Assembly: GCA_002794735.1 (NCBI GenBank)
Contig: NBAZ01000015.1
Span: 124,001-188,000 of the forward strand
Source: Pyrrhoderma lamaoense
Lineage: Eukaryota > Basidiomycota > Agaricomycetes > Hymenochaetales > Hymenochaetaceae
Direction of reading: 5' to 3'
DNA: 64,000 nucleotides
Part shown: piece by piece, positions 13,731-25,500 of the stretch
Numbering within the stretch: the stretch's first letter is position 1
Layout of the letters: every line of letters starts with the position of its first letter
Program-made: the position numbers and the translations under genes
The notes under the pieces: model-generated
The model's input: the letters and a program-made list of their open reading frames with translations, nothing else
Database searches by the model: none
What the model was told of the DNA's origin: nothing

Positions 13731-15710
13731 TCAATCTGAACGGTGCACAACCGCCGGGATGATCATCCATAAACCAAACATAAGTGCTAAAGCACTAACA
13801 ACACTGAAAAAACAGTAGGTAATAAACAAGGGAGATCTACAGACCATAAGAAAACTCACAGTGGTTGTAGGCTGACAAGTCCAAGTTTAGATGACATCGC
13901 GCCAGTTATGAACGGTAGTAGAGCTGATCCTGTCATTCCAAGAGCCGCTATCCATCCAACAGCACTTGAAATAAGAGATGGGGGTACAAGGAGTGCTGTC
14001 CTGTTCATTATTATGGGATAAACAGGACCAAGGAAAAGTCCAATGAAGGAAACAGCGATTGCATCACCAAGCAACGACGGAACAACCCAGATCGTAACCT
14101 CAAGACTAAATACAAATAACCGAAATTAGGACAAAGCAATTCAATCTTCCGAAAAAGAGGGGCAATATGCGAGCCTTATACAAAGGGCTATGTAAAGCCA
14201 AATAACCCGTCTTTCTCCAATCTTTGTATCTGTATATCAGAAATTTTGAACCCTGGAGATGGATTTTAGACATACTAATTTATTGAACCAAAGTAGTCCA
14301 ACTCGGCCTAAAGTAAGACCAGCGAAAAATCCTGAGGATATATAGCCAGAAGTTGGCCCGCCATGCCTCTCATCCAAAATATACTTGACAATCCAGCCTA
14401 TTATTGATGTCTATATGATTCTGATACACTTCACTAGAGATGAATTCATACCACCAATTGTGACTTCCACACCGATATAAGTTAAAGCAAAAAAGGCGAG
14501 TAGATGCACAACCTTTAGCTTCATCACCTCTGAGTAGACATTATTTTTATTCCCCGGATTTGTATCCCTTTCACGGACTACTTGACCTGCTCTAAGTAGA
14601 CAAACTAAGTTCATTCGTATATATATCAAAATTGTATTCATACTGGTTCAAGGATGGATCTAGTAGCAAACTCACCATTGATATTTTGTAGGCGGAAAGC
14701 AAGAGCAAGATATACGACGTTGATTAAAGCACCTGCCATGGAAACAAGATAATGGAAAGACCAATGTGGCATATTCGAAAACTGGGTAGCTACGAGAGGA
14801 GCCGTGAGTGCACCTAAGCCGAAGCAAGCATGTATAACACCCATCCTAGTAGAGCTATTTCGTAGGCTAACAGTGTAGATCATCGCTTGAGAGTTCTACT
14901 GAGACGTATCTAATATTTTTAGCTCCCTTCCGTATCATAAATAGGAAAAATGTAGCTCGCCTGCACTGCCATTCCAAACCCAGAGCAAATATAAGAGGCA
15001 ACAAAAACAGGAAACGGAGGTGCCGTAGACTGAATCACATACGCAGAAAGTTGTATTATAGATCCAATCACCAAGGTCTTGATAATGGGGTAAGAAACTA
15101 GAGACAGTATCTACATGTTAATCTTTTTCTTACTTTTCCAAAACCAATTCGGAGTGACATGGGTACATTTGCTAGTGCGCCGGAAACAAAACCCTATGTG
15201 ACGCGGAAGTTATTAGCAGTAAAGTACATAACCCTCTTAATCTACTTACGACAACATTCATAACAAAAATTAGCGATACAACAGCGAGATTCACCTTTTT
15301 CAATATTGATAAGTGTTCGTCATGGTTTTATATGATGAAGTAAACGTTACGTTGTAGTAGCTTTCGATCCTGGGTAGCATTGGCCCATTTGTCCCGTCAT
15401 TCCACCCTTCCATAAACATCGCCCATAGTAAAGATCCGAAGCTAAACAACTCAATTCGCCGAGTTTTCATCATATCATTGCTTGTCGAGACTGGTATCTC
15501 TGATATGAGAGTCGCAACTGCAACCTTGGGCATAGTCACAGAAGAAGTTTCACATCTCTCAGTCTCCATAGTTTGCAATTTACTCTTATATAGGTTGGGC
15601 GAGACATCATCTAGCTCCATACAGCTCCCGGAGCTCTTAGTTCTACAGTCGTGAACATTACACGAGTCCGTTATAGGAGTTGTAGATGACTCTTGGATCC
15701 TTTGAGGCAT
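13731..15710 (-). CDS. major facilitator superfamily transporter
   Basis: Multi-exon gene. The N-terminal exon (15710 to about 15310) gives a Ser/Thr-rich cytosolic head and then the first membrane segment, FSFGSLLWAMFMEGWNDGTN followed by GPMLPRIESYYN, a motif of a fungal MFS group (EGWNDGTTGPLLPRIQ). Later exons give SLIFVMNVV-like helices, VASYICSGFGMAVQASYIFP, RNSSTRMGVIHACFGLGALT with APLVATQFSNMPHWSFHYLV, ALTYIGVEVTIGGM, a conserved HGGPTSGYISSGFFAGLTLG, and IGLFLGPVYPIIMNRTALLV near 13990-14060. The last exon ends GLWMIIPAVVHRSD with a stop at 13731-13733. About 12 membrane helices fit the family. The substrate is not predictable. Several exon edges were placed only roughly. Confidence 0.85.
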
Positions 15711-17187
15711 AGACGAAGCTACGTTTTACAGTTCAGGGGTAAATCTGATGGCAGAGAAGAGAGGTAAAACATTTGTATCAGAAGAACCATTTAGTTGACA
15801 TCAACAAGAAAATATAAATGGATGAATATACGCCAAAGACCGGGGTGTGAGCTATATGATTTCAATAAAGTTACGTAATATGATTTTTTTGTATGCATCT
15901 CATTGATACTTTAAGAACGATAGATATAATGATGATTAATGAAGAATAAACACTACACTTACAAATATCGACACTGAACAACATTGGCAGAAAATTGCAA
16001 AACAACTCAATTCAAATTAATATATAAAATCTTTTTTCCAAGATTAATATACTCTATCGATACATACGTGTGCTGGATTGCATCATAGACATGTATATGA
16101 TGTAGAGTACCTAGCACAAATACAACCAACTACTACTTTGCAACAACAATCGTGCCAGAAGGTCTTTGGGCTATACTACTCCCACCCTGTTTATTCTCTA
16201 TATTCTCTTCCTTTTCCCCGTTTTTATCCTTACAGTTATAGCCTAGGGTCTTCGTCTCCTTCTCTTCCGATCCGTCCAACCTCTTATAAGTAGTCGTTAC
16301 CACTTTGTAGTGCCCAAATGACTTTGGATGTTTCTTACAATGAATAAATTTTGTTTCTGAACTTACAAAGGTTCTCTCAGTGATTGTGTATAGTAGTTTC
16401 TCTGGATAATATCATGTCCTCCATTCTTACTGTGCGAGACTAGTAATTCTTGTTTTCTCAGAACTCTTCTTGACATATCCACCCTTTCCAAGAGATTTGA
16501 TATCGTATAATTAGAAACAAGGTAGATTGTACTTCTTTCAGACACGATGTGTCTTTTATACACTTCATGCCCTAAGATTGCTCCTTCCCTTTAGCATTCT
16601 TGTATTATAACATATAAGTTGTAATGAATGAATAAGCCTTAATATACAGACAATACCGAATTCATTAATAATCCACCTACAAAATGCATCAATCCTTGTT
16701 GGTACATGTTTCATAATTATAAGCGTACTTTATCAGTTTTACACTATTTACAAATACAAATATTGACTTCTTGATCCAGTCTAGAATCCAGTATTCATAC
16801 GCATATAACGAAGTATATGACTAACTACACCTGTCATATAGCAGAGCGTATAGCATTCCTCTTATCTTGATGTAAATAAAAGATACTGTCTATTTGAGTT
16901 TCTTACAGATTATACAATTTATCATAGGATAATTCACTAATTAACTCATGTCACCATAGGTCGAAAGTACTTCTGGATTAGCTACTGGCCTATTGTGTCC
17001 GTTCATGTACCCAAATCACCGATTTTGTCTTACATTTGAGTCATCATCTCGGAGATGATTGATAATGCTGCTCGCTAATATACTCAGACCGCTAAGCACA
17101 TGAACAATTTGGATTCGCAAATTCGTCGCGCGTCTTGCGCTATAGCTGACGACAGAGTTCTTTGACCACGGATTCAAAAGGCTATTA
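15711..17187. other. AT-rich intergenic region
   Basis: Lies between the divergent MFS and short-chain dehydrogenase genes, so it should contain both promoters. It is AT-rich with no convincing open frame; the frames at 16078 and 16363 lack coding character. Confidence 0.5.
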
Positions 17188-18492
17188 ATGGGCGTATTTT
17201 CAAGGACTTTCCACCAATCTCGAGCTCTACCCCCATTTCGATCTAGGTTAAGCAATTTACAACCGTACCAAACTCGATTTTTTACCTTTAAGAATATGTC
17301 AACTACTACAAGTACTCCAAAGCCTATCCTGGTTGTTGCAGGAGTTGGGAACGGATCAGGTGTGTATCTACTATAAGAGCATGATAAAGATAAAGACTTC
17401 GGCAACTAAATCGACATTAGGAACCGGTGCTGGAACAGCGTAAGCGCAAACTCGTCTTAACGCCACTGTAAACATGCTCATTTTGACAAAAATATACAGT
17501 AAAGTATTTGCAGAATCTGGTTATCGTGTCGCACTTGTCGCAAGAAACGAAGAGTACCTGAAGAACACAGCAGCACAGATATCCAGTATCGGTGGAGAGG
17601 TATACCAAAAGTCATGTAGCCGATAACTATAGAAGTTTAACCTCACTTGTCTATAGGTATCAAGTTTTCCGATTTCCGCGTACGACAGCGCCTCCTTGAA
17701 TTCCGTCTTCACTGCTATCAAGTCCCAATGGCCTGACTCTCCTCTACGTGCGGCGTTGTGGAACGCAGGTTACGGAGTATGGAAGCCATTCCTATCCGTC
17801 ACAGATGAAGAACTTGACCAATCACTTGATACAAACGTTCGCGCACCGTTTGTGTTTTCGCGCCTTGCGATTACCGCGTTCAAGAACAACGAACTGAATG
17901 AACATGGTAAGAGGGGTGTGTTGTTATTCACGGGTGCAACAGCGTCGATCAGGGGAAACACAACAACAAGTGCGTTTTCGGTCGGTAAATTTGGACTTCG
18001 TTCGTTGTCGCAAAGTCTGAACAAGGAGTTTGGAAAGGAAAACATTCATGTAGGTTCCTCTGTAGCTGACATGATCAAACGAAATATTAATAAATTACTA
18101 TAGGTCGCCCATGTATGTATACAACGATCCATTTGAGTTATGATACTAATATTTCTCATCTATTGAATAAGGCTATCATCGATGGAGGTACTTAATTCAA
18201 TTGTCATCATCAAAGTAGTGTTAGTTGATATTGTCTGCAATCAACAGTAATCAAAACAGACCGCGTAAAACAGAGATATAATAAATCCGACGAGTGGATC
18301 GCAAATCAGGATGTTCGTCTTGATCCCGAGAGTATCGGAAAGGTGCGTTTTTTTGCATCTTCTCAGAAATCTGGCTGATGATAGACATGCTCGTTTTCGT
18401 ACGTACCACAGGCTTACCTCTACCTTGCTAACCAGGATCGGTCTGCGTGGACATGGGAACTTGACCTACGTCCAGCTCATGAGAAATGGTGA
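17188..18492 (+). CDS. short-chain dehydrogenase/reductase, atypical (Phe in place of catalytic Tyr), probably mitochondrial
   Basis: From the ATG at 17188 the N-terminus (MGVFSRTFHQSRALPPFRSR) is basic and Arg/Ser-rich like a mitochondrial presequence; an internal ATG at 17297 gives a cytosolic form. Spliced exons give the nucleotide-binding start ILVVAGVGNGSGTGAGTAKV, then GYRVALVARNEEYL, AALWNAGYG (NAG motif), LLFTGATASIRGNTTTSAFS followed by VGKFGLRSLSQSLNKEFG, then IHVAHAIIDGG, VIKTDRVKQRYNKSDEW and the C-terminus RSAWTWELDLRPAHEKW, stop 18490-18492. Every junction fits GT-AG. The VAH codons form a 9-nt exon between introns ending near 18103 and starting near 18113. Where classical SDRs have YxxxK this has FSVGK, as in a divergent SDR group, so the reaction is uncertain. 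No frame break was seen. Confidence 0.88.
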
Positions 18493-18711
18493 AATTACCT
18501 TATAATTTGTATCAATGCGAGTGTAGGATAGTTCTTGAATGAGAGTGTAATATTTCAGTAATTCAATAGAACATCGTCTCAAGTCTACTAGATATAAATG
18601 TGAAGGGATATCTGTGAAAAAACCTATATGAAGTTACTTGCATCGGTTTATTTGAATGACCCAGAACTACTCTTAACGGAGATGGAGGAGTTTTTTAGAC
18701 CTAATTTCAAA

Positions 18712-18798
18712 GGGTACATGGTGTAGTTGGTTTATCACGCTCGCTTAGCATGATTTATGGTTTGCGAGAGGGGTCCGGTTCAATTCCGGATGTATCCA
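18712..18798 (+). tRNA. tRNA-Ala (anticodon AGC) with 12-nt intron
   Basis: A full cloverleaf can be drawn. The acceptor GGGTACA (18712-18718) pairs with TGTATCC (18791-18797), discriminator A at 18798. The pair G3:T70 is present, the identity mark of alanine tRNA. The anticodon stem CTCGC/GCGAG encloses TTAGCA plus an intron, which I place at 18751-18762 directly 3' of position 37, as is canonical. The T arm TCCGG-TTCAATT-CCGGA is perfect. The D arm has one mismatch. AGC would be read as IGC after deamination. Confidence 0.93.
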
Positions 18799-19056
18799 TT
18801 TTTTCGCACATTCTCTGATATTACTCAATCCATGACAACATGATTGACAACATGCTGATATTGTTTAGTGTCTCAGTTGCGATTAGAGCAAGTGTACACA
18901 ACTTCCAACGGTGACCCTTGGCTCCTTTCCATCACAGTTTGTCTTCAATATCTTATACCAATTCGTGCAAGTTCTGACTATTCTAATCACTAAACTTGAG
19001 AGTCAGCCGCTTAAAGCTAGTTCTTATCTGGTATTTTAAACTAACGGAAGTGAAGG

Positions 19057-19229
19057 ATGCCGCCTAATAAGCCTGAAGATCCTTATGGGAGAATTACAGT
19101 AATCGGTGCTGACTTGACTGGGTGACAACTTCTGCGTGTGTTTATAAGAATTTGATAAGACAATGTTTTTGTTCCAACTCTTCTTTTTTTTCTAGTGACT
19201 GTATTACTACTCTTATTGATGTTGTATGA
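19057..19229 (+). CDS. possible tiny two-exon gene, unknown
   Basis: From the ATG at 19057 a frame gives MPPNKPEDPYGRITVIGADL and then TG. It can splice through a GT-AG intron at 19122-19195 with a strong T-rich 3' tract to continue GDCITTLIDVV before a stop at 19227-19229, 32 codons in all. There is no known family match that I can name. It lies downstream of tRNA-Ala and points toward the 3' end of the kinase-dsRBD gene. It could be chance, or the 5' end of a decayed gene. Confidence 0.22.
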
Positions 19230-19446
19230 TATGTGTAATCTCAGCCATTGAACTATCTTGCTCAGGGTTGGAGCATTGATTTTCTGGTGTTTCTCACGGC
19301 AGCATATGGCTCTAGTTAGTTATATAAACAGCGGATATTCTACAGTCACAGTTCTTAGATGGAGTAAATGGAATACAATCAACTCGAATCACGCCAAAAA
19401 CTCAAGGCACATACATGTAATCTGCATCTATCTATCTTGCAAATAT

Positions 19447-21731
19447 TCAGCTACGGGGCCAAGCACCATAAGCATTTCTTGCGGCTTCCTCTTCCGCTGC
19501 TTTTCTCGTTAATCCTTCCCCACGTGCCATCTCAAAGCCGTCCCTAAGTTCCCTCATTAGCGTAATTCTCAACCAAAATCTAGGAATACTCACATATAAC
19601 CCTACAGACCCAAGTCGTTCGTTTGACGGCCCTAAAGTACTGGTTTCTAGTTGCACTCTATCCTTGAGATTGAATTTTATAATGTGAGCATTTAGTGTTG
19701 GTAGGTAGGGAAGAATATCGGGATGTTTTTTCACTGTATATAGTACATAATGTCTAGTAAGATATTTGTCGCTAAGACAGAGTTTCTGTCCCCTTACCGA
19801 GTTTTTGAATGGCTATCCCGGAAGCTTCGTCATCTGCTTGTCTTTTTTGGCTCTTGTGGCCCTAGCTAGTAGCTTCCCATCAACTGCATCGGGGTTTACT
19901 CTTTTAATATCCATAAAAATTGTGTAGGTAGACCTACGTAATATGCTAGTTGTCCATAGGGCCACATTATCAAGGTCCGTCCTTTCATTAATGTATTTTA
20001 AGTTCAAATTATTTTTGATCTTAAAGTTCTCCAATATTGTCCGTTGGGCTGGGAAAGTAATGTAAGTTGACTGCTCGGCTAATTATACATGTACCATACC
20101 AATCCCTTTCATAGACGTCGGTGAAGGCATGGGAGGTAAAATGTTCCGGCTAGATGTACTGTCAGTACCAGACCTCTCGCCAAATGGCTGCCAGCTAGTA
20201 CTAGAACCCGTTGAATGTGAGCTATTGTCATAGATTTTTCTGTCTAATTTGTGAGATACTATGAGATGAGCAGTTTTGAGTATAAGATAAAGGATAATTG
20301 CGCACCTCTTCCCGATATATCACTCAGGCTCTCGGTATCTGTCTGCGACGATGGAAGACGGTCCCCTCATGTCTTCAACGCGTATCGTTGCACCATCAGA
20401 GACCGTTGGCAAACTTGAGCTTGCACTTGTTGTGCATGAGTAGAATGTATTCTGCCTACTCGTGGAATGCTCGCTTGGCTCAAGCTCGTTATCTAGATAC
20501 ATCCTTTTGACTCGTTGAAGATCTTCGCCTCTACATAATTGTCTATGAATATTATCAGAACTCTAAGCCCAGTTTTTAAAGAAATTTACATTACTGGAGT
20601 AGTGCGACTAGATCTTCTGCACTGATTCTGTCCCTCGGGTTTGCTCTCCAGCATAAACTCGTAAGGAACTTCACAGTTTCTCGTAGTACTTCGAGATTCG
20701 CTACCAGAGATTGTCTAGGAAACCTAGGGGAATTCCAGTGGAAATTATACCAATTACCCGTTCTGTTGGTACGTCTCGATACGGAGACTGACCAGACCAC
20801 AGCTCCTATAAGATAGCTCGAAATCAAATCCTTCTCCTCACAACATAGCTTACTCACAAACATGGTCATACCGAAGGACCAGATGTCTCCGGCTTTTGTT
20901 GCAACTCGCGCCGTATTGTATTGCAGCTTGGCGTCCTCAATAGGCATCCACCGCAGTGCACCACAAACTTCCGTGCCGGATCTCAAGTCTGAGTGATCCA
21001 AGTGCGATATGATTGATGTTAGTGAATAATCGCATAATCGAGGCTTCCCATTACTATCGATAAGTATGTTATCCTACAAAAGAGTGTCGTCAATCCAAAC
21101 AGAACACACAGAATAATATATTAAATAATATATTAGATAGCTTACCCCTCGGATATCTCCGTGTATGATCTCTTTTTTGTGCATTTGGGATATCCCTTGC
21201 GCCAAACCCAGAAACTGCAGACACAAAATATTAAATAAGAAATACTAAAAATGTGAGATCATTCAGTACTAACGATGGCTAACAGTTCTCTACCCTGCGA
21301 TTCTTGTATATAAGGCTTGATAAGTTTTGTCTCTCGATATACTGGACACGATAAAAAAGTATCATCACTCGTACAGCGTCCAATGATAGTGGCGAAGTAA
21401 TTCGTGGAACAGCACCGCTTCCACTTTTCCATGTCCTCCACGTATTTCTAATGCAACGAGAATTACAACGATGATAAAGGATTCATTGTTGATTGAACAG
21501 TACCTCAAGTATGTGTTCACTTTCTTCTGGAGTGAGGGAATAGATAGGCAGGTTGCAAAACACTTTCACTAGCACTTTCTTGTCCTTATTGATGTTGCCA
21601 CAATGCTGCTGGCCTTCGATTTCAACATTATAGAGTTGAATGCCTATTGATCGTAGAATTACTTCCGGTCTGCCACTGATAATGTCTGTCAAATCAGTAT
21701 CATAAAAAGAGTTTGTATCCTCGTTGTGCAT
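19447..21731 (-). CDS. protein kinase (TKL-like) joined to a Ser-rich linker and two dsRNA-binding domains
   Basis: Start at the ATG at 21731. N-lobe: a VLVKVF segment (probable ATP lysine). C-lobe: LGLAQGISQMHKKEIIHGDI then RGDNILIDSNGKPRLCDYSL (catalytic loop HGD..N; DFG replaced by DYS), ALRWMPIEDA, AGDIWSFGMTMFELWSGQSP, and CWRANPRDRISAEDLVALLQ. The first in-frame TAA after LLQ lies inside a good GT-AG intron (20594 to 20531, with CTGAT branch). Splicing continues GEDLQRVKRMYLDNELEPSE and a Ser/Thr-rich linker, then, after introns, dsRBD1 (LNLKYINERT...TIFMDIKRVNPDAVDGK, GHKSQKRQADDEASGIAIQKL split at its last residues by an intron) and dsRBD2 (ending GEGLTRKAAEEEAARNAYGA), stop 19447-19449. 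One-base breaks lie near 20728, 20365 and 19861. I infer a single gene from the clean intron. A separate kinase and dsRBD gene only 88 bp apart is the alternative. Confidence 0.72.
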
Positions 21732-22565
21732 CGTGCCTAGTCCGGCATCATACTAAGGTGGATTATTGGGACAGTTCGTACAGTGAGTATCGTACTATGT
21801 AAAATACTGTAAGAGTAGAAGTTGGTGGATGGGTAGTAAACGGTGAGAATACTTGAAGCATCAGTAACCAATTTATGGGCATCCGAAGCATGGTTAACTC
21901 AACTTCACAGCATTTCATTGATACCTCCAGGCGCTAGAAGCTCTATATCCTAGGTGGCAAGCTACGGCAGTGTGGAGACCGCAGAACGAGAATCGAAGTA
22001 TGCTTCCGCCGAAACCTGTGGTACAATATATTTGCTTCTGATCGAAGAAGTGCTAGAATTGTATTGTTTACCTTATATTTCACCTACTTTTGGAAGTATG
22101 ACTGCAGAAACTACTCTGATTGAGTTTGTGGATGTGTTGAAAACCTCTTGATAGGAGACTTAATCTTGCAAGAAGTGATTAGTCACAGCCTCTCTCAGCG
22201 CAGCCTCATTGCACGAGGCATTTTTGTGCTATTTCAGCCTGACTTACTTCATTACTAGTATTTCTCTTACTTCGACATCATATATATCCTATGTATGCAC
22301 GGCGGTACTAGCAGTACAGCTATCGGAGAAGCGCTTAAGTGTTGCATATATAGATAGAAATCGAAAGTTGTTTAATATACATAAATAGAGTCTACCAGTG
22401 TCATAAAGGAGGGCTCTATTGATCGTATGGATATAGTTATTATTAAAAAGTAGACAATGTATGCTAAGCCATGATTAATATACAATGAGCACTCCAAATA
22501 GTCCTCAAATGGTATGACAAAAGTGATATGCCTGGTTCCCCCCATACCTTCGTTGCAAATTGAAC
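21732..22565. other. intergenic region
   Basis: Upstream flank of the kinase-dsRBD gene and downstream flank of the saccharopine-pathway gene, both on the minus strand. A plus-strand frame at 21954-22151 has weak coding character and no recognisable family, and I do not call it. Confidence 0.45.
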
Positions 22566-25500
22566 TCACTTCGACAGTGCTATCAGTTTGCTCTCGATCG
22601 TTTCCTTTTTGTCTTTCCCATCTTCTTTCACACGTCTTCCCATCTTCTCAACCATCCTCAGGCCTCTCCTTTCCATCCCTTCAAGCACGTATTTGTACAA
22701 TTGTGGGTCTTGCGGAGCCCAAACACCTGGCCTGAGATGAGTGGTCTTCCCTGCATCGTCGAGATCATCGATAACCTTGAGAGTCGCCAGAGCACCGGGA
22801 TTCCAACACAGCGTGCCATCGCACTATGCTTCGAGTCCCCGTATACCTCTAGGATGAAGTATGTATTTCGCGGATTCGCCTCTTGGATTCCTCCTCTAGA
22901 TGAGAAGTGATAACTTCGTGATGAAGTACCACAAGGTCTCGTTCTCCTTCCTTATATGCCAATCGCTTTCCCAGAATGTTTGCAAAATGGTCTATTGGAA
23001 AGGCTGCGCCAATTTTAGATGACGAGTTGACAACAACGTCGTCTCGTGAAAGCCATTCAATAATTTCGAAAAGTTCATCATAATCATATTCCTGGTCTTC
23101 GATCAGGTCCCTAATCGCACTCTTCAGCGATTCTTCTCTATATAGTATATACTTAGGTAGTCCAAGCAATTGAGATATAGACTCCCGAATTAACGCTCTC
23201 AGATTAAGTGACTCCTTATCCTCGAGGCTTAAGATTCTGTTAGAATCAGAACCAATAGCCCTAATCTTTTGAGTCCGTATAACACGCGACTAAACCCTGG
23301 GTATCTCAATGTGCCTCTGAAAAGCGTTTTCAGACCCTCATTTCTCTGCAGTTTATACATTGATGCATATGCCAGGCTATCCCGATTAGGTAGACCCTCA
23401 AGCTGCAAGATTTCGGATACCGGGACTGGAAAGCCAGATAAAAGCAGACGGTCCCCAGGGACCTCCTTTTTCTGATATGATTGCAATTATCAGTATTCGC
23501 ATAACTCTTTAAACTTAGTATGGTTACCTTGCCGTTAGCTAAGTACTGTGCGCTATTAAGAGCAGCACTCAGCACCCACGAGGACTCCAACTAAATTTAT
23601 ATTTCAATGGCACATTTGCACAATCCGGAGCAGGTAATCCACCACAAAGTGAAGCAAACGATTCAATCGTCCTTCCATTTGTCGCAAATCGCTAACATTG
23701 AAAATGCGGAACAATGATCAATGCCTGGGTCTAGTCCAATTTCGTTTGCAAGAAGTACACCTGCTTCTGCAGCTCTGTCAGAAAATAATCAAATTCTACG
23801 ATTAGCTCTTCCCTTCAATTCAAATTATTGATTAGTACACGCCTTTCTTGTAAATCACGCATTCCCGGAGAGATATAGGACGCTGTCACAAGATGTTTCC
23901 CACTTTCAATACACATCTCGGCGACAGAAGGATGAAAAGGAACAGGTAGCAAACTGAGATATTATTGGTATCAAATTAAGTGGTCAGTCGGAAAAAGCAT
24001 CTAAAATAGCAGTACCTTATAACGACGTCAGCCTCCTCCACAAGCTGCTGGACTCGTTTCGTTCTTCAATATCAATTACTACCGAAGATGCATTTTCGTA
24101 TGCGGAGCAGAGTAGAGTATTACGTTCCGCCTGATCGCTCGCTAGAAGTCCAGAAGCATATATTTCTCATTATCGAACAAAACGCATACTTATGAATTTA
24201 AGACTCACCTATCACCAATTCAACGTCCGGCCTGCTGCATATCTCTTCAACAGTAGGTCCAGCAACCATGCCACTTCCCAGAAGGAGTACCCTCTTCTTT
24301 CGACTAGGCCTTAAGCCTTGATGTGATAGCTGCGCAGCAGTTGGCATAGCTGAACTGGACTCTTCCTTCCCCTTTTGTGTTTCAATATCTCGATAATTAT
24401 TGACCATATGCTTCAGCCAAAGGTGTTGTTCTCTCAATCTTCCATCAGAAGCAATTGTAGCACGTTCCAAAGATTGCCTTGTATTTTTCTTCTTATCCTC
24501 TTCAGTTTCAACATCAAGTGATGTTCTTACATAAGGCAAAACACCGTCACAGAAGATTGGCTTGCTTCAAGGGAAGTGCTGTAGGCAGTATATCTACTGA
24601 CATAACCTGAAGCGGTGGTATATATGACTTTGGAAGCGAAAGCTGGCCGAAAGTAGATCGAAGATCAATAGTATAAGACGGTTCGGACAATGTAGTCGAA
24701 CGTGTCAGGAAACCTAGACCACCCTTGAATGTGAAACTTAATGTTAGAAGGAGATGGGAAATCTATGATATTTTATGGTATCACTAACCTCGATATCACA
24801 GCTAATATCTGCATAGCTCTGACATCTGCCTTTCATGACATCCCTCCCCTCGAAGGATCCGCTTTTGCTCAGCTCCTCTCCTAGCCGCTGCACGCGCACG
24901 AGAGCATCAGCCGTCTGTTCTACACTCATCAAACGGGGAGAGTCACGGGTCCAACCAACACCATTAACTAAATACGTCATGTATGGAGCTATCTGTAGAG
25001 GGAGAAATCGATTAGATATTCGTATGCATATACAAAATCACTGTTTAAGATGAACGTACTAGTTCGTGGAACCGTGATTCATAGGCTGAAGGATTGGCAT
25101 AATAAGCCTCTCGTTTCGCACGCTCGCCTGTTTCTCGATGGAATAGATACATGTCTTGTGTCGCATGTAGTAAATATACCTTGTTTCGGGCGGGAGAAAT
25201 GAGTATGTAAAGTAAATCAACTCTGGAACATGAGAAATGTACCTTGTTCAAAGGTGTTCCTTATAGCATCAACGTATTGGATTATCCGCTCAAGCTCAAA
25301 CTAGTTCAGAGACTTACCAGGATCTCGCACGAGGCTGGGCAATTCATCGACGGTAACATCTTGTATCGGGAGTGTGTCGCGTAAAACCGAAAGTGCTCCA
25401 TTTGAAACCTGTCCAGAACTGCATTGCATCAAACCATCAACCATACTGGGAGTTTCCTAAGATATTGAACAACATACCCAGTGACAACCACTATAAAAGG

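Noticed and set aside
17016..17405. Minus-strand 129-codon frame overlapping the SDR start
   Set aside because: It is the antisense of the SDR first exon and has no family features of its own.
22514..22910. Plus-strand frames at the end of the saccharopine-pathway gene
   Set aside because: The minus strand reads the conserved dehydrogenase C-terminus ([20 protein letters not shown]) through the same bases.
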